Position numbers and translations under genes: made by a program. Below are positions 1 to 9,888 of a DNA stretch of 64,000 nucleotides, piece by piece (position 1 is the stretch's first letter; each line of letters opens with the position of its first letter). Location: the NCBI GenBank assembly GCA_022778805.1, contig JALFSN010000003.1, forward strand, positions 124,001-188,000, read 5' to 3'. The notes below the pieces were generated by a model. It had not been told where the DNA came from, ran no database searches, and was given only the letters and a program-made list of their open reading frames with translations. This DNA is from Arcanobacterium sp. Lineage in GTDB: Bacteria > Actinomycetota > Actinomycetes > Actinomycetales > Actinomycetaceae.

Positions 1-252
1 CAGGTCGATGTTCTCTTCGGCGGCGCGTTTACCTACGCTGGGATCAGCGCCAGCGCCCAGCCCTTCGCTGACGTTGCGCCCGATGTCGATTTTCGTCTCT
101 GCCTCGGATTTAGCCAAGCTCTGAGCATCAGTATTGACGGCAATAAAATCCACTCCGGCAAGGCCGTCTTGAATCATGCGGTCAATTGCATTGACACCGC
201 CGCCGCCGACGCCCACCACTTTGATATTGGCTGCGTTGTTGAGTGAATCCAT
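1..252 (-). CDS. ftsZ: Cell division protein FtsZ, N-terminal part (runs off the window)
   Basis: Only the first 84 codons are inside the window; the gene continues past position 1. The translated start ([19 protein letters not shown]) and the following segment with [19 protein letters not shown] and GLGAGADP are diagnostic of the tubulin-like GTPase that forms the septal Z-ring; these are the N-terminal nucleotide-binding elements (helix H1 glycines and the start of T3). A GGGAGG ribosome site lies about 9 nt before the ATG. It closes the dcw cluster, 256 nt downstream of ftsQ, and that gap probably carries its own promoter. A 10-bp direct repeat, CCGAAAGCTC, sits at 267-276 and 284-293 in the leader. 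Identity is very secure. Confidence 0.97.
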   Translation of the reverse strand, partial: MDSLNNAANIKVVGVGGGGVNAIDRMIQDGLAGVDFIAVNTDAQSLAKSEAETKIDIGRNVSEGLGAGADPSVGKRAAEENIDL

Positions 253-508
253 CGTCTCTTTTCCTCCCGAAAGCTCCAGCTATCCGAAAGCTCAAGTAAA
301 GCTTGAAGTTTTTCGTTATTTTTCTCGCACAAAAGGTAGAAAGCTCAGCACATAAATGCAATCACCGCGCGGGGTGTGTTGCACATTTTGCACCATTTCA
401 CTGCCCCCGTTTCACCGCGCAGCTTCCACCTCACCGTCGGCGGCTCAGCTGCGCCAGCCTGTCAATCGCACTATCGTCCGGTATCTCGGTATTCCGCTAT
501 CGTCCCTG
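253..508. other. ftsQ-ftsZ intergenic region, probable ftsZ leader and promoter
   Basis: There is no convincing coding sequence in these 256 nt. The end near ftsZ has a ribosome site and a repeated CCGAAAGCTC decamer. A small inverted repeat (TCAAG/CTTGA) at about 292-306 is followed by a T-run on the plus strand. No sigma-70-type promoter was clear enough to place exactly. Confidence 0.4.
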
Positions 509-1588
509 CTATTGCGTAATAGGTAACGTCGGCGCAGAGACGTCGTACAGCTGGTGCTGCTCTTTCAAAAGGACGGCGAGCACCGTGTTCTTCTGCGCAT
601 TTTGAGAAGCTGTCCCCCACCGGACGATAGCTTGCCCATCCAGTGTAAAGGAGAACTGGGTGCCAGCTCCCACTGTCACAGCCGTTATTCGCTTGCGCAC
701 CGCCGGCGACATACTCGTCAATACCTCGTCCAAGCGGGGAGCTAGATTGGCGAGTTTCACAGCGGAATCATCCACCGTGAGCTTCGGCAACGTTTTCTTT
801 TCCTCAGCTCCCACGTGCAACTGCGCCCCACTTCCGGCAAAGGCCACACAATCCGATCCCTCGACGGCGCAGGCTATTGGCACTTCGGGCACGATCGCGA
901 TTCGCACGGACGCGGGGAATCCAAAGTGTACATCCGCCTGAGCCACTTCTGGAATGCTCTCCACATCTGCTGCCAGCACCGATGGCCGCATAAGCACCAG
1001 CCGCTCGCCGTTGTGATCTGCCAATACCCGCCGCACATCCGCCATTGACACGATGCTGGAGCCTCCAGCCCCATTCACTTGCACCCGATCAGCAGAAAAC
1101 ATGAGCATCGGGGAGAAAAACAGCAGCCATACCAAGCCGCTTAGCATCACCATCAGTCCTGCTGCAATCGCGAGGCGATAGCGCCACCGCAGCCGGTTCA
1201 TCCGTTTCTTCTCAGCGCGGCGCTCCCTCATTGAAATGACCTGTGCACTAGCAGTCGCCATGGCAGCATCTGCGTGGACTCCCGCCGGCGGCGTTGATGC
1301 TCTCCGCGCGCCGAACGCCGCCGCACGCCGAGCACCGAGACGAGTGCTCCGCTGAGAGCGCCGCGCAGAATCTGGCTTCGCAGAATCTGGCCTGGAAGGA
1401 TTCTGCGTCGGTCGCACCCCCGAGCGCGGCCGACGCACTGAATCAGCGCCAGAGGGCGCTTGTGATAATTCTGAGTGTGCTCCAGAGCGTTCTCGTGTCA
1501 ATTCCGAGTGCGTCCCCGCTGACTGCGCGCCCGAGCGCATCGGCCGGCGCGGAGCTCGCGGCGCTCTCACTGCTCGTCCCGTTCGCAC
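509..1588 (-). CDS. ftsQ: Cell division protein FtsQ/DivIB with long Arg/Ser-rich cytoplasmic N-terminus
   Basis: A single-pass divisome protein that links FtsB/FtsL to the septal synthase. Residues 1-135 are very basic and low in complexity (Arg, Ser, Ala, with SGAHSEL-like repeats at about 18-50). A single membrane span follows at about 139-160, then a POTRA domain from about 165 (RVQVNGAGG) and an FtsQ-type beta domain. At 359 residues it is longer than most FtsQ because of the N-terminal extension. The start is a GTG that overlaps the end of murC by 22 nt, so translation is probably coupled; a shorter start inside the extension cannot be excluded. FtsZ follows 256 nt downstream. The family assignment rests on position, topology and the POTRA-like segment. 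Confidence 0.92.
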   Translation of the reverse strand: MRTGRAVRAPRAPRRPMRSGAQSAGTHSELTRERSGAHSELSQAPSGADSVRRPRSGVRPTQNPSRPDSAKPDSARRSQRSTRLGARRAAAFGARRASTPPAGVHADAAMATASAQVISMRERRAEKKRMNRLRWRYRLAIAAGLMVMLSGLVWLLFFSPMLMFSADRVQVNGAGGSSIVSMADVRRVLADHNGERLVLMRPSVLAADVESIPEVAQADVHFGFPASVRIAIVPEVPIACAVEGSDCVAFAGSGAQLHVGAEEKKTLPKLTVDDSAVKLANLAPRLDEVLTSMSPAVRKRITAVTVGAGTQFSFTLDGQAIVRWGTASQNAQKNTVLAVLLKEQHQLYDVSAPTLPITQ

Positions 1589-3117
1589 GGCTGCCCATCC
1601 GCCCCAAACGATTGCTCACCGCTGCCACGCCGCTGCTCATCGTTCTCCAACAGCTGCCCATCTCGCTCACGCAAAAGATCGAGCATGGCATAGCCCATCG
1701 AGCGAATTTTTGGCCCTAAGGTAATCACGATATCCCCCGCCCGCGCCTCGCTGAGCAAGAGCGCGGCAGCTTCGCGAGGGTCAGCGACGAACGGGGTGTG
1801 ATCCATCATGTCTGTGATCGCAGTGCCCTGCGCCCCATCTGCGAGCGAGTCGCGGTTGGAATAGACCTGCGTCACTACCACAGCATCAGCTCGGGAGAGC
1901 TCCCGAGCAAAGTCCGCAGCAAAAATTTTCGTGCGCGCATACGTCAGTGGCTGAAAGAGCACCCGCACACTCCCCTGAGTCACGGCACGTGCAGTGGCAA
2001 TTGTGGCAGCCACTTCCGTGGGATGATGCCCGTAGTCATCCACCACGCGCACCCCCGCCGCAGTGCCCAACACTTCAAAACGTCGCTGAGCGCCGCGGAA
2101 TTTTCCGAGCGCCCGTGCCATATCTGCTCCATCTTCCCCAAGTTCACATCCCACAGCCCAGGCTGCTGCGGCATTGAGCACCATGTGCGCACCTGGAATC
2201 ATCAAATCGATGTGTGCACTCTGATTGCCCATGCTCACGTCTACCCCCGCTAGCGCATCGAGGCTGCGAGCAGGCACGTCACGCACACTCACGTGGGTGG
2301 GAGCGACCGAGAGTGAACTCACTGTACTAGCGTGCGGCGAATCCATCTGGCCGGCGTTATCCCCCATCCTCCCAGCTTTCGCACTCGGATAGCGCAGTTC
2401 AGGAGCAGGGCCACGTCCATACGTACACACCCGAATGCCGTTCGCCACAGCCTGCCGCGCCAGTTGCAACGACCCTGCGTCATCTGCACATGCCACGAGC
2501 AACCCACCTGGCGTAATGCGATGTACAAAATCCACGAACGCCTGTTCGAGATTCTCTTCCGTGCCGTAGTGATCGAGATGGTCAGCTTCCACATTCGTGA
2601 CCACAGCCACCTGCGGAGAATAATTCAAAAATGAAGCGTCAGACTCGTCTGCTTCCGCCACAAACGCATCTCCAGTGCCCACTTTTCCTCCAGGCAGGCC
2701 TCCCACTATTGAGCCTCCAATGGCGCGGGACGGATCGCGCCCTAGATCTTCCAAAGCCAACGCGATCATAGCGGATGTGGTGGTCTTTCCATGAGTGCCC
2801 GCCACAGCGATAAAGGTGCGCGTTCCCGCCGCCAGCGCTAAAGCCTGCGAGCGGTGTATCACCCGCTGGTGGCGTTGCCGAGCAATGGCAAGCTCCGGAT
2901 TGGCTTCCTTGATGGCTGAACTCACCACTACTACGGCGTCGTCAGGCACCTGAGCGGCGTCATGCCCAGCGAAGATTGTAGCCCCCGCCTGAGCCAGGAG
3001 CTGCGTCGTAGGTGTGGATTCTTGATCAGAGCCGCTGACGACGTGCCCCTCACCGAGCAGAAGCTCGGCCACTACCGACATTCCGGCTCCGCCGATTCCA
3101 ATCAGATGAAACTTCAT
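1567..3117 (-). CDS. murC: UDP-N-acetylmuramate--L-alanine ligase
   Basis: Adds L-alanine to UDP-MurNAc in the cytoplasm, the first amino-acid step of the peptidoglycan stem. The N-terminal nucleotide motif GIGGAGMS is at 7-14, the ATP loop GTHGKTTT at 107-114 and the Mur-ligase EADESD segment near 155. The central and C-terminal Mur ligase domains follow, with DDYGHHPTE as a landmark. The length of 516 residues exceeds the usual 450-480 because of an inserted stretch at roughly 235-285 and a Glu/Gln/Asp-rich tail of about 28 residues. The ATG overlaps the murG stop by 4 nt (ATGA) and the 3' end overlaps ftsQ by 22 nt. Confidence 0.97.
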   Translation of the reverse strand: MKFHLIGIGGAGMSVVAELLLGEGHVVSGSDQESTPTTQLLAQAGATIFAGHDAAQVPDDAVVVVSSAIKEANPELAIARQRHQRVIHRSQALALAAGTRTFIAVAGTHGKTTTSAMIALALEDLGRDPSRAIGGSIVGGLPGGKVGTGDAFVAEADESDASFLNYSPQVAVVTNVEADHLDHYGTEENLEQAFVDFVHRITPGGLLVACADDAGSLQLARQAVANGIRVCTYGRGPAPELRYPSAKAGRMGDNAGQMDSPHASTVSSLSVAPTHVSVRDVPARSLDALAGVDVSMGNQSAHIDLMIPGAHMVLNAAAAWAVGCELGEDGADMARALGKFRGAQRRFEVLGTAAGVRVVDDYGHHPTEVAATIATARAVTQGSVRVLFQPLTYARTKIFAADFARELSRADAVVVTQVYSNRDSLADGAQGTAITDMMDHTPFVADPREAAALLLSEARAGDIVITLGPKIRSMGYAMLDLLRERDGQLLENDEQRRGSGEQSFGADGQPCERDEQ

Positions 3118-4241
3118 TGAGCGTCCCCTTTTTGAGCTACATCCATAGCAATCCGTGCCAGACGTTGCGCCGCATCGAGAGCGGAGACGCTCTGCGCCGC
3201 GCCGGACATGTGCTCTAATCTCTCACCTCGGAACAGCGGGAACACATGAGCCATGATCCACTCTTCCGTGAAATTCTCATTCTTCACCAGCAGCGCACCG
3301 CCAGCTTCCACCACATCGTGCGCGTTGAGCGCCTGCTCACCATTACCAATGGGAAACGGCACAAACACTGCAGGGATACCTAGCGCTGAGACTTCTGCCA
3401 CCATTCCCGCCCCAGCACGAGTAATCACCACGTCAGCCAGTGCATACGCTAACTCAATCTGTTCGAGATATTCCAGCACGACGTATGTGCCACCCACGCG
3501 CTCCACAGCGGCACGCACCGGCTCGTCTTTGCCCGCTCCGGTGAGATGAAGCACTTGAATTCCCTCGTCACGCAACTGCTCGGCACATGCACTCACCACC
3601 TCATTGATGTGCTGCGCCCCCTGCGAACCGCCCGTCACAAACAGCACCGGCTGCTCAGGATCAATCCCCAGCTGCTTTCCCGCAGCTGCGGCGAGCGAAC
3701 GCCGTCCTCCCTGCGCCTGTGCGAGCTGCACAATAGCGTCGCGCATCGGCAAACCAATCGTGTCAGTACGGCCACGGCGAGCAGCCAGGCGCGTATTAGA
3801 AAACGTGAGTGCCACTGCAGCGGCAAAGCGGGCAGCCAGCTTATTTGCCAGCCCTGGCCGCGCGTTTCCCTCATGCACAACTACTGGGATATGACGCCGG
3901 TGGGCAGCAATATACACCGGCGTGGAGACGTAGCCACCAAAGCCAATCACCACCTGTGCCTGCGTGCGTTCGAGGATTTTCTCCGACTGTGCCACTGCCA
4001 TGCGGAAACGGTGAGGAAACGCGAATGCCGCACGATTCACTGCCCGCGGCAGCGGCACTCGCTCAATAAATGCCAGATCCACCCCCGCCTGTGGCACCAG
4101 ACGCGCTTCTAAACCCGTCTGCGTGCCCACCGCCGTCACGGAAATTTCAGGATCCAGCTCACTCAGAGCACGAGCAGTAGCCAACATCGGATTCACATGC
4201 CCTGCCGTACCTCCGGCAGCGAGTACCACATTCGTTCTCAC
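3114..4241 (-). CDS. murG: Undecaprenyl-PP-MurNAc-pentapeptide GlcNAc transferase
   Basis: Converts lipid I to lipid II on the inner face of the membrane using UDP-GlcNAc (GT28 family). The donor and acceptor loops are visible: GGTAGHVNP at 10-18, FGGYVSTP near 101 and GGSQGAQ at 204-210. A C-terminal donor domain contains ITRAGAGMVAE. The widespread HEQNxxPG motif reads HEGNARPG here. The length of 375 is normal. A GTG start lies 1 nt after the ftsW stop with a GGAG site 5 nt upstream, and the stop overlaps the murC ATG, so it is translated as part of the dcw operon. Confidence 0.97.
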   Translation of the reverse strand: MRTNVVLAAGGTAGHVNPMLATARALSELDPEISVTAVGTQTGLEARLVPQAGVDLAFIERVPLPRAVNRAAFAFPHRFRMAVAQSEKILERTQAQVVIGFGGYVSTPVYIAAHRRHIPVVVHEGNARPGLANKLAARFAAAVALTFSNTRLAARRGRTDTIGLPMRDAIVQLAQAQGGRRSLAAAAGKQLGIDPEQPVLFVTGGSQGAQHINEVVSACAEQLRDEGIQVLHLTGAGKDEPVRAAVERVGGTYVVLEYLEQIELAYALADVVITRAGAGMVAEVSALGIPAVFVPFPIGNGEQALNAHDVVEAGGALLVKNENFTEEWIMAHVFPLFRGERLEHMSGAAQSVSALDAAQRLARIAMDVAQKGDAQ

Positions 4242-4242
4242 A

Positions 4243-5754
4243 CTAACTCCTCACCACGGCTCGCGCCTTACGCACAAATCTAGATTTTATCGAAAGTGCC
4301 TCGCGTACCCCAGGCACGCTCCGCGCACACGAAATCACGACGCCCTCCACGATGAGCACCCCCAGCATGGATGAGCCTCCCTGCGAAAGGAATGGCAGAG
4401 GGACACCAAAGACCGGCAAAACGCCCGTCACCACGCACATGTTGAGAATCGCTTGGCCGCAAATCCACAGTGCCGCACCCGTCGTCACCAGCTGCCCGTA
4501 GCGGGTGTTGATATTCTGCGCCAGATGGATAAAGCCCCAGCCCAGCAGCAAAAATAGCGCCACCACCGTGAGCGTACCAAACAGACCGAGTTCTTCTCCG
4601 ATCACGGCGAAAATGAAATCCGTATGTGCCTCAGCTAAGTCTCCCCACTTCTCTTTGCCAGCTCCCAGCCCTACACCGGCTATACCTCCGGAGCCAAAAG
4701 CGAATTGGGCGAACTCTGCCTGGGTCGGCTCCACAATATCGGGCATAGCAAAGAAGTTAGAGAAGAAATCTTCCACACGTCGCAATCGATACGGCTGAGC
4801 GGCCACCAGTATGGCAGCACCGAAGACACCAAAAGCCGCCACCGCCACCAAATAGCGATTGCGCATTCCAGCCAACCACACCATGCCGCCACCAATGAGC
4901 ACATAGATGAGTGCCGTGCCCATATCTCGCCCCATCAACACCACAGACGTGGCGAGTATAAAACCAAGCGCCGGCACGACAAGCGTGATCGGGGTTCGCA
5001 CTTCCTCTAGTTGCAGCCTGGCCAACACATGAGCTAGCCACACCACCATGGCCGCTTTGAGGAATTCTGAAGGCTGCACCTGCACCGGCCCGAGAGCTAG
5101 CCAGTTGGTATTGCCATTGATAGTGACGCCGAAAGCTAGCACTCCCAACTGGAGCACCACTCCCAGAGCAAGCAGCCAGTAGCTGCATCGCTCCACCCAC
5201 TGATATGGCAGGAAAGATACGAGCACTGCCACGAGCACGCTGATGAACACCCACAGCGAATGCCGAAGGGCGATGGAAAAGATCTGCTCGCCTCCACCAT
5301 CGATGGCCACAGCTCCAATAGACCTGGCCGACGTTGCGGAAAACACCATGATGACGCCGAGCGCTACCAGGACAGCAGTAGCCGCCAGGATGGCGATGAG
5401 CGCTCGAATGACGCTGTCTCGCCGCTTCTTTTGCGCTTCTGTCAGTTCAACCACAGTAGGCAGGCTGCCATCTGCAGGATCGGCGAGTAAGAGATTCTTT
5501 CGCATCCGTGGCAGCGGCGGCACTCGTTTGTTCCTATCGCTTCCAGCATTTCTATCAGCAAGCGTCACCGCCCGCGGGCGGGGCACTCCCCGCGCATTCG
5601 CGTCTGGTGAGAATCGCTGCACACGCCCTCCTCGCGCCCCTCGCTCTCGAACTGTGTGGGTGCGCTGAGACTGCGAAGCGCGAGCGCGGCCATCCTCGCT
5701 GGTCGAATCGCGATATTTATCGCGCGGTGCGCGCTCATCGCCGTTCATCGCCAT
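4243..5754 (-). CDS. ftsW: Septal peptidoglycan polymerase FtsW (SEDS family)
   Basis: A polytopic SEDS glycosyltransferase that polymerises lipid II at the septum with the cognate transpeptidase FtsI, encoded in the same cluster. About 115 hydrophilic, Arg-rich residues precede some ten membrane helices. The family landmarks are present: GRDMGTALI, the SEDS loop QAEFAQFAFGSGG with nearby GLGAGKEKWG, EELGLFGTL, and near the C-terminus LPFLSQGGSS (the PFxSxGGSS signature). At 503 residues it is longer than average because of the N-terminal arm, as is common in actinobacteria. The start overlaps the murD end by 20 nt. RodA is the alternative SEDS protein, but the dcw position makes FtsW far more likely. 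Confidence 0.95.
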   Translation of the reverse strand: MAMNGDERAPRDKYRDSTSEDGRARASQSQRTHTVRERGARGGRVQRFSPDANARGVPRPRAVTLADRNAGSDRNKRVPPLPRMRKNLLLADPADGSLPTVVELTEAQKKRRDSVIRALIAILAATAVLVALGVIMVFSATSARSIGAVAIDGGGEQIFSIALRHSLWVFISVLVAVLVSFLPYQWVERCSYWLLALGVVLQLGVLAFGVTINGNTNWLALGPVQVQPSEFLKAAMVVWLAHVLARLQLEEVRTPITLVVPALGFILATSVVLMGRDMGTALIYVLIGGGMVWLAGMRNRYLVAVAAFGVFGAAILVAAQPYRLRRVEDFFSNFFAMPDIVEPTQAEFAQFAFGSGGIAGVGLGAGKEKWGDLAEAHTDFIFAVIGEELGLFGTLTVVALFLLLGWGFIHLAQNINTRYGQLVTTGAALWICGQAILNMCVVTGVLPVFGVPLPFLSQGGSSMLGVLIVEGVVISCARSVPGVREALSIKSRFVRKARAVVRS

Positions 5755-7279
5755 GACTTTCTGTCAAAACACTTTCTGCCAACTGCCCCTGCGCCAATGC
5801 GGCCACTTCGGCTGCGAATACCTCGCCACGCTGCGCATACGAGATGAATTGATCCATAGAGGCGGAAGCCGGAGCGAGCAGTACTGTATCTCCTGGCTGA
5901 GCGACGAGCGCCGCATGGCGCACGGCTTCTCGCATCGGCTGGCGTGAATCTGGGCTGACATAGTGCACGGGCACGCAGATGCCAGCGAGCGTGGAGACAT
6001 CTGCCAGTGCGCGGCGCAGCGGTTCCTGATCGACACCGATCACCACTACCGCACGCAGCTTTGGCGCCAGTGTAGCCACTAGCGGCGCAAAATCCACACC
6101 TTTGGGCTGTCCTCCAGCAATCCACACCACGGAGTGATCGGGGTTGGCCATCACCGACGCTTGCGCCGCATGGGGGTTCGTAGCTTTAGAATCGTCCACA
6201 TATGCCACTCCCGCCAACGTCTGCACATACTCAATGCGATGCCGACGCGGGGCAAAATCTATTAATGCTTGCTTAATATCGTCGCCAGAGACTCCAGCCG
6301 CACGCGCCAGAGCTGTGGCAGCGAGGGCGTCATTCACAATATGGGTAGGCAGCTGCGAGCCTGTGGGGGCGAGATGATTGAGCACGCTGAGCGGATAGAG
6401 CTCATATCCCTCCGTATGCCGACGCGGGTGGAATGCGCGATCAATCACTATTCCATCGACGATTCCAATCTGTCCGACGCTCGGGATACCTAGGGTGACG
6501 CCGATAGCCCGAGCTCCTTGCTGCACGTCTGCCTCATCCACCATCGCCTGTACGTCGGCATCTCCCACCGGATACACGCATGCCGATGACACCGCGTGAT
6601 AAACGTTGGCTTTCGCATTCCGATAGGATTCAAATGAGGCATGCCATTCGAGATGATCTGGTGCCACATTGAGACACACGGCTGCCAGAGGCTGCATCGA
6701 GTAGGTGGAAAAGAGCTGAAAGGATGACAGCTCAAGCGCAAAAGCCTGCGGCGCGTCGTCACTGGTGTCGCTCACTGCACTCACCACTGGCTTGCCAATG
6801 TTCCCTAAGGCTTCTCCTCCGAGGTCAGCCTGGCGCAGCATAGCAGCGAGCATCGACGTCGTCGTCGTTTTGCCATTAGTTCCCGTGACGGCGAGCCACG
6901 GGGCATAGCTGCCATCTGCTCTCTGTGCGCGTAAATGCCATGCCAGTTCAATCTCAGACCACACCGGAATGCCGACACGCCGCAGCTCACTCCACTCCAC
7001 GCCACGCTCTCTCAGCGCCGGAGTGATGATGACGCAATCAGGATTCCACGCGATGAGCTCAGCCACGAACGCAGCCGCATCCGCATTGGAATAGGCACGC
7101 TCAATCCTGCTATCTGCCTGGTAGGGTGTGAGAGCTTCAGCGCGTGCATCCCACGCGCTGACGACGGCACGTGTGTGCTTGAGCAGTGTCGCAATCGCGG
7201 CCTGCCCCGATATACCGAGGCCAAAAACGGCCACCCGCTGCCCGTCGAATTGAGCTGCTCCTGGAATCACTCCACTCAT
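5735..7279 (-). CDS. murD: UDP-N-acetylmuramoyl-L-alanine--D-glutamate ligase
   Basis: Adds D-glutamate to UDP-MurNAc-L-Ala. Visible are an N-terminal Rossmann-like GLGISG motif, the ATP loop GTNGKTTT at about 133-140, LELSSFQL and the SxKATNPHA segment typical of MurD. The C-terminal ligase domain carries GGQPKGVDF. I chose the ATG at 7279 because it forms a 4-nt ATGA overlap with the mraY stop. An ATG five codons upstream (7294) has a GGAG only 1-2 nt away and is less likely. At about 514 residues it is longer than the usual 440-480. Its stop overlaps the ftsW start. Confidence 0.96.
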   Translation of the reverse strand: MSGVIPGAAQFDGQRVAVFGLGISGQAAIATLLKHTRAVVSAWDARAEALTPYQADSRIERAYSNADAAAFVAELIAWNPDCVIITPALRERGVEWSELRRVGIPVWSEIELAWHLRAQRADGSYAPWLAVTGTNGKTTTTSMLAAMLRQADLGGEALGNIGKPVVSAVSDTSDDAPQAFALELSSFQLFSTYSMQPLAAVCLNVAPDHLEWHASFESYRNAKANVYHAVSSACVYPVGDADVQAMVDEADVQQGARAIGVTLGIPSVGQIGIVDGIVIDRAFHPRRHTEGYELYPLSVLNHLAPTGSQLPTHIVNDALAATALARAAGVSGDDIKQALIDFAPRRHRIEYVQTLAGVAYVDDSKATNPHAAQASVMANPDHSVVWIAGGQPKGVDFAPLVATLAPKLRAVVVIGVDQEPLRRALADVSTLAGICVPVHYVSPDSRQPMREAVRHAALVAQPGDTVLLAPASASMDQFISYAQRGEVFAAEVAALAQGQLAESVLTESHGDERR

Positions 7280-8364
7280 TGCTGTGCCAACCATTCTCCG
7301 TAAAACAAACCAATACCCGCAGCCGCGAGCAGAATTTCAATCAGCCAAAAGCGCACCACCACTGTGACTTCTTTCCACCCTTTGAGCTCGAAATGATGGT
7401 GAATTGGAGCCATCCGAAACACTCGACGCCCATGCGTGAGTTTGAAGTAGCCAATTTGGATCACGTCTGATCCCACTTCCATCACGAAGAGGCCACCGAT
7501 GAGCACAGCGAGAATCTCGGTCTGGGTGAGAATCGACACCCCCGCGAAAGCTCCACCGAGGGCAAGCGAACCGGTATCCCCCATAAAAATTTTCGCCGGA
7601 GACGTGTTGTGCCACAAAAATCCCAGGCATGCCCCCACAATAGCGGCGCAAATAATGGCGATATCCCGTGGATCTCGCACGTCGTAGCAGCCAGAGGCGG
7701 GAGCCACCAAAGAGGCGCACGACTGATAGGAATGCCACAGCGCCACCACCGTATACGCCCCAAATGCAATGGCGCTTGCCCCTGCGGCTAAACCGTCTAA
7801 GCCGTCGGTGATGTTCACGGCGTTTGACCACGCCGTCACCAGAAAATTCGCCCAAATAATGAAGAGCACGGTTCCTAATATCACTCCGGCAAACGCCAGA
7901 TTAATGCCTGAATCGCGCACAAAAGAGATTCGGAGAGTGGCCGGTGTACGGTTGAACGAATCCTTAAACTGCAAAGCGAGCAAGGAAAAAACCACTCCAA
8001 TAGCACCCTGCCCGATCATTTTCGCGGCGGGGGTGAGCCCCAGGGAACGCTCTTGACGCACCTTCGTGAAATCGTCAAGAAAGCCAATAAAAGCCAGCCC
8101 TACCATCAGCCCTATTAGCAATACGCCTGACGCTCCAGGTTGGCGCCCCACCACGAGGTTCGACACAGCGTATCCCAGCACAGTAGCCAGCACAATCACC
8201 AAACCGCCCATCGTGGGTGTACCTCGCTTGGTGTAATGCGAGGTAGGGCCATCTTCACGGATGAACTGACCGTATGATTTCGCCCGTAAAAAACGGATCA
8301 GCAGCGGTGTGCCAAAGAGCGCGATGAAGAGCGAGACGCCCGACGCCACAATAATCGACAGCAT
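7276..8364 (-). CDS. mraY: Phospho-N-acetylmuramoyl-pentapeptide-transferase
   Basis: An integral membrane enzyme that transfers phospho-MurNAc-pentapeptide to undecaprenyl phosphate to form lipid I. Ten hydrophobic segments are predicted across 362 residues, a normal length. Family motifs include TSHYTKRGTPTMGG near the N-terminus, FLDDFTKV, NAVNITDGLDGLAAG and, close to the C-terminus, PIHHHFELKGW. These carry the Mg-binding aspartates and the HHH motif. It lies 1 nt after murF and overlaps murD, within the dcw operon. Confidence 0.97.
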   Translation of the reverse strand: MLSIIVASGVSLFIALFGTPLLIRFLRAKSYGQFIREDGPTSHYTKRGTPTMGGLVIVLATVLGYAVSNLVVGRQPGASGVLLIGLMVGLAFIGFLDDFTKVRQERSLGLTPAAKMIGQGAIGVVFSLLALQFKDSFNRTPATLRISFVRDSGINLAFAGVILGTVLFIIWANFLVTAWSNAVNITDGLDGLAAGASAIAFGAYTVVALWHSYQSCASLVAPASGCYDVRDPRDIAIICAAIVGACLGFLWHNTSPAKIFMGDTGSLALGGAFAGVSILTQTEILAVLIGGLFVMEVGSDVIQIGYFKLTHGRRVFRMAPIHHHFELKGWKEVTVVVRFWLIEILLAAAGIGLFYGEWLAQQ

Positions 8365-9882
8365 CTACTCCCCTTTCATCCTTATGTCGTCATGCTGTGT
8401 AGGCTCAGCCAGTGCCGTCAGCGCATTGGCAATTTTCCACACTGATGAACTATTCGAGCCTTTCAATAACACTACGTCACCGGAGACAATTAGCGTGGGA
8501 ACTATGCGCCGCGCTTCATCCACATCGGCGATTGTCACCGTCTGTAACTCCTTGCCATCACTGTGTGCGGCACTCTGGGCAGAATCCACGAGAGCGCGCA
8601 CATCGCCGTCATCGCCTATGCCCACCAGCACATCGACTCCGCTCTCAGCGACGACGCATCCTAAAGAGCGGTGTTCATCAGTGCTGTGCTCACCCAGCTC
8701 GTTCATTTTGCCGAGCACCGCCACCATTCGCCGTCCACGCCCCAGGCGGGTCAGCGCACGAATGCCTGCGCGCATAGAATCCGGATTGGCATTGTAACTA
8801 TCGTCAATCACAGTTGCTCCAGCCACGGTGCTCACGGCCATACGGTGAGCACTGGCAGCACCCGCTGTGCTGAGCACCTGTGCGATACGTTCCAGCGGTA
8901 TTCCCAGCACGTGCGCTGCGCTTGCAGCTGCCAGAGCGTTGGCGACGTGGTGCTCTCCCACGAGAGCCAACCGCACTGGAGCCTCCCCAGCGGGGGTATG
9001 CAGCGTAAATTCTGCATGGTCAGCTTCATCCACGCGAATATCCGTGGCATAGATGGCAGCTTCCACTCCCGCGCCCGCCATACGCCCACGCGTGGAGAAA
9101 TACCACACTGGCCCGTGAGCGATTTCTCCCATATGCGCCACCCGCACGTCGTCACCATTCAAAATCACCGGCGCGCCTGCACGCGCCCCGAGCACTAATT
9201 CAGATTTGGCTTTCGCAACGTTGTCGATACCCCCAAATTCCCCTAGATGGGCGCGGGCTACGATCAGCACAATAGCCACATCCGGCGGGGCAATCGCTGC
9301 GAGCTGCTCGATGTCGCCGATGTGGTCTGCCCCCATCTCCAGCACCAGCGTGGCCGTCTGCTCATCAACGCGCAGCGCCGTCACTGGCATTCCAATCGGG
9401 TTGTTAAAAGAGTGAGGAGGAGCCACAAGAGGGCCACGATCGGCGAGTAATGCGGCCAAAAGATCTTTAGTCGTCGTCTTGCCGACGGAGCCAGTGACAG
9501 CCACTACCTTAAAGTCTGCTCGGCCGTGAGCTCGCACCAATTCGACGTGCCGACGGGCGAGACGCCCCATCGCTGCCACTGAATCATCCACCGCGATGAC
9601 CCGATCTGCGCTGGCTCCACTCTCGCAGGCAAGCTGCGGATTGTCAGAGAGGATCCCTGCCGCCCCAGCGCTGAGCGCCGCGCCAGCATACGAGTTGCCA
9701 TCAACGCGCTCTCCTTTAATGGCCACGAATAAGCTCCCCTGGCTCACGCGGCGGTTATCAGTGACGACGGAGCTCACCACTGGATCAATCTCACTCGTGG
9801 GTGCAGCCGTCGCAGGCGCAGCTAAAAGTTTGCCACCGCACTGCTCGGCCACCACACTCAGCGACGTAGGAATCACATTCAC
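8365..9882 (-). CDS. murF: UDP-MurNAc-tripeptide--D-alanyl-D-alanine ligase
   Basis: Adds the D-Ala-D-Ala dipeptide to complete the pentapeptide precursor. The ATP loop GSVGKTTTKD is at 131-140, NNPIGMP follows, and the C-terminal domain contains DDSYNANPDSM, the MurF hallmark. The length of 505 is typical. The annotated GTG at 9882 has GAGGAG almost touching it; a second in-frame GTG at 9876 is at better spacing and may be the real start. murF follows ftsI by 6 nt. The murE gene that normally stands between ftsI and murF is absent. Confidence 0.96.
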   Translation of the reverse strand: MNVIPTSLSVVAEQCGGKLLAAPATAAPTSEIDPVVSSVVTDNRRVSQGSLFVAIKGERVDGNSYAGAALSAGAAGILSDNPQLACESGASADRVIAVDDSVAAMGRLARRHVELVRAHGRADFKVVAVTGSVGKTTTKDLLAALLADRGPLVAPPHSFNNPIGMPVTALRVDEQTATLVLEMGADHIGDIEQLAAIAPPDVAIVLIVARAHLGEFGGIDNVAKAKSELVLGARAGAPVILNGDDVRVAHMGEIAHGPVWYFSTRGRMAGAGVEAAIYATDIRVDEADHAEFTLHTPAGEAPVRLALVGEHHVANALAAASAAHVLGIPLERIAQVLSTAGAASAHRMAVSTVAGATVIDDSYNANPDSMRAGIRALTRLGRGRRMVAVLGKMNELGEHSTDEHRSLGCVVAESGVDVLVGIGDDGDVRALVDSAQSAAHSDGKELQTVTIADVDEARRIVPTLIVSGDVVLLKGSNSSSVWKIANALTALAEPTQHDDIRMKGE

Positions 9883-9888
9883 TCCTCG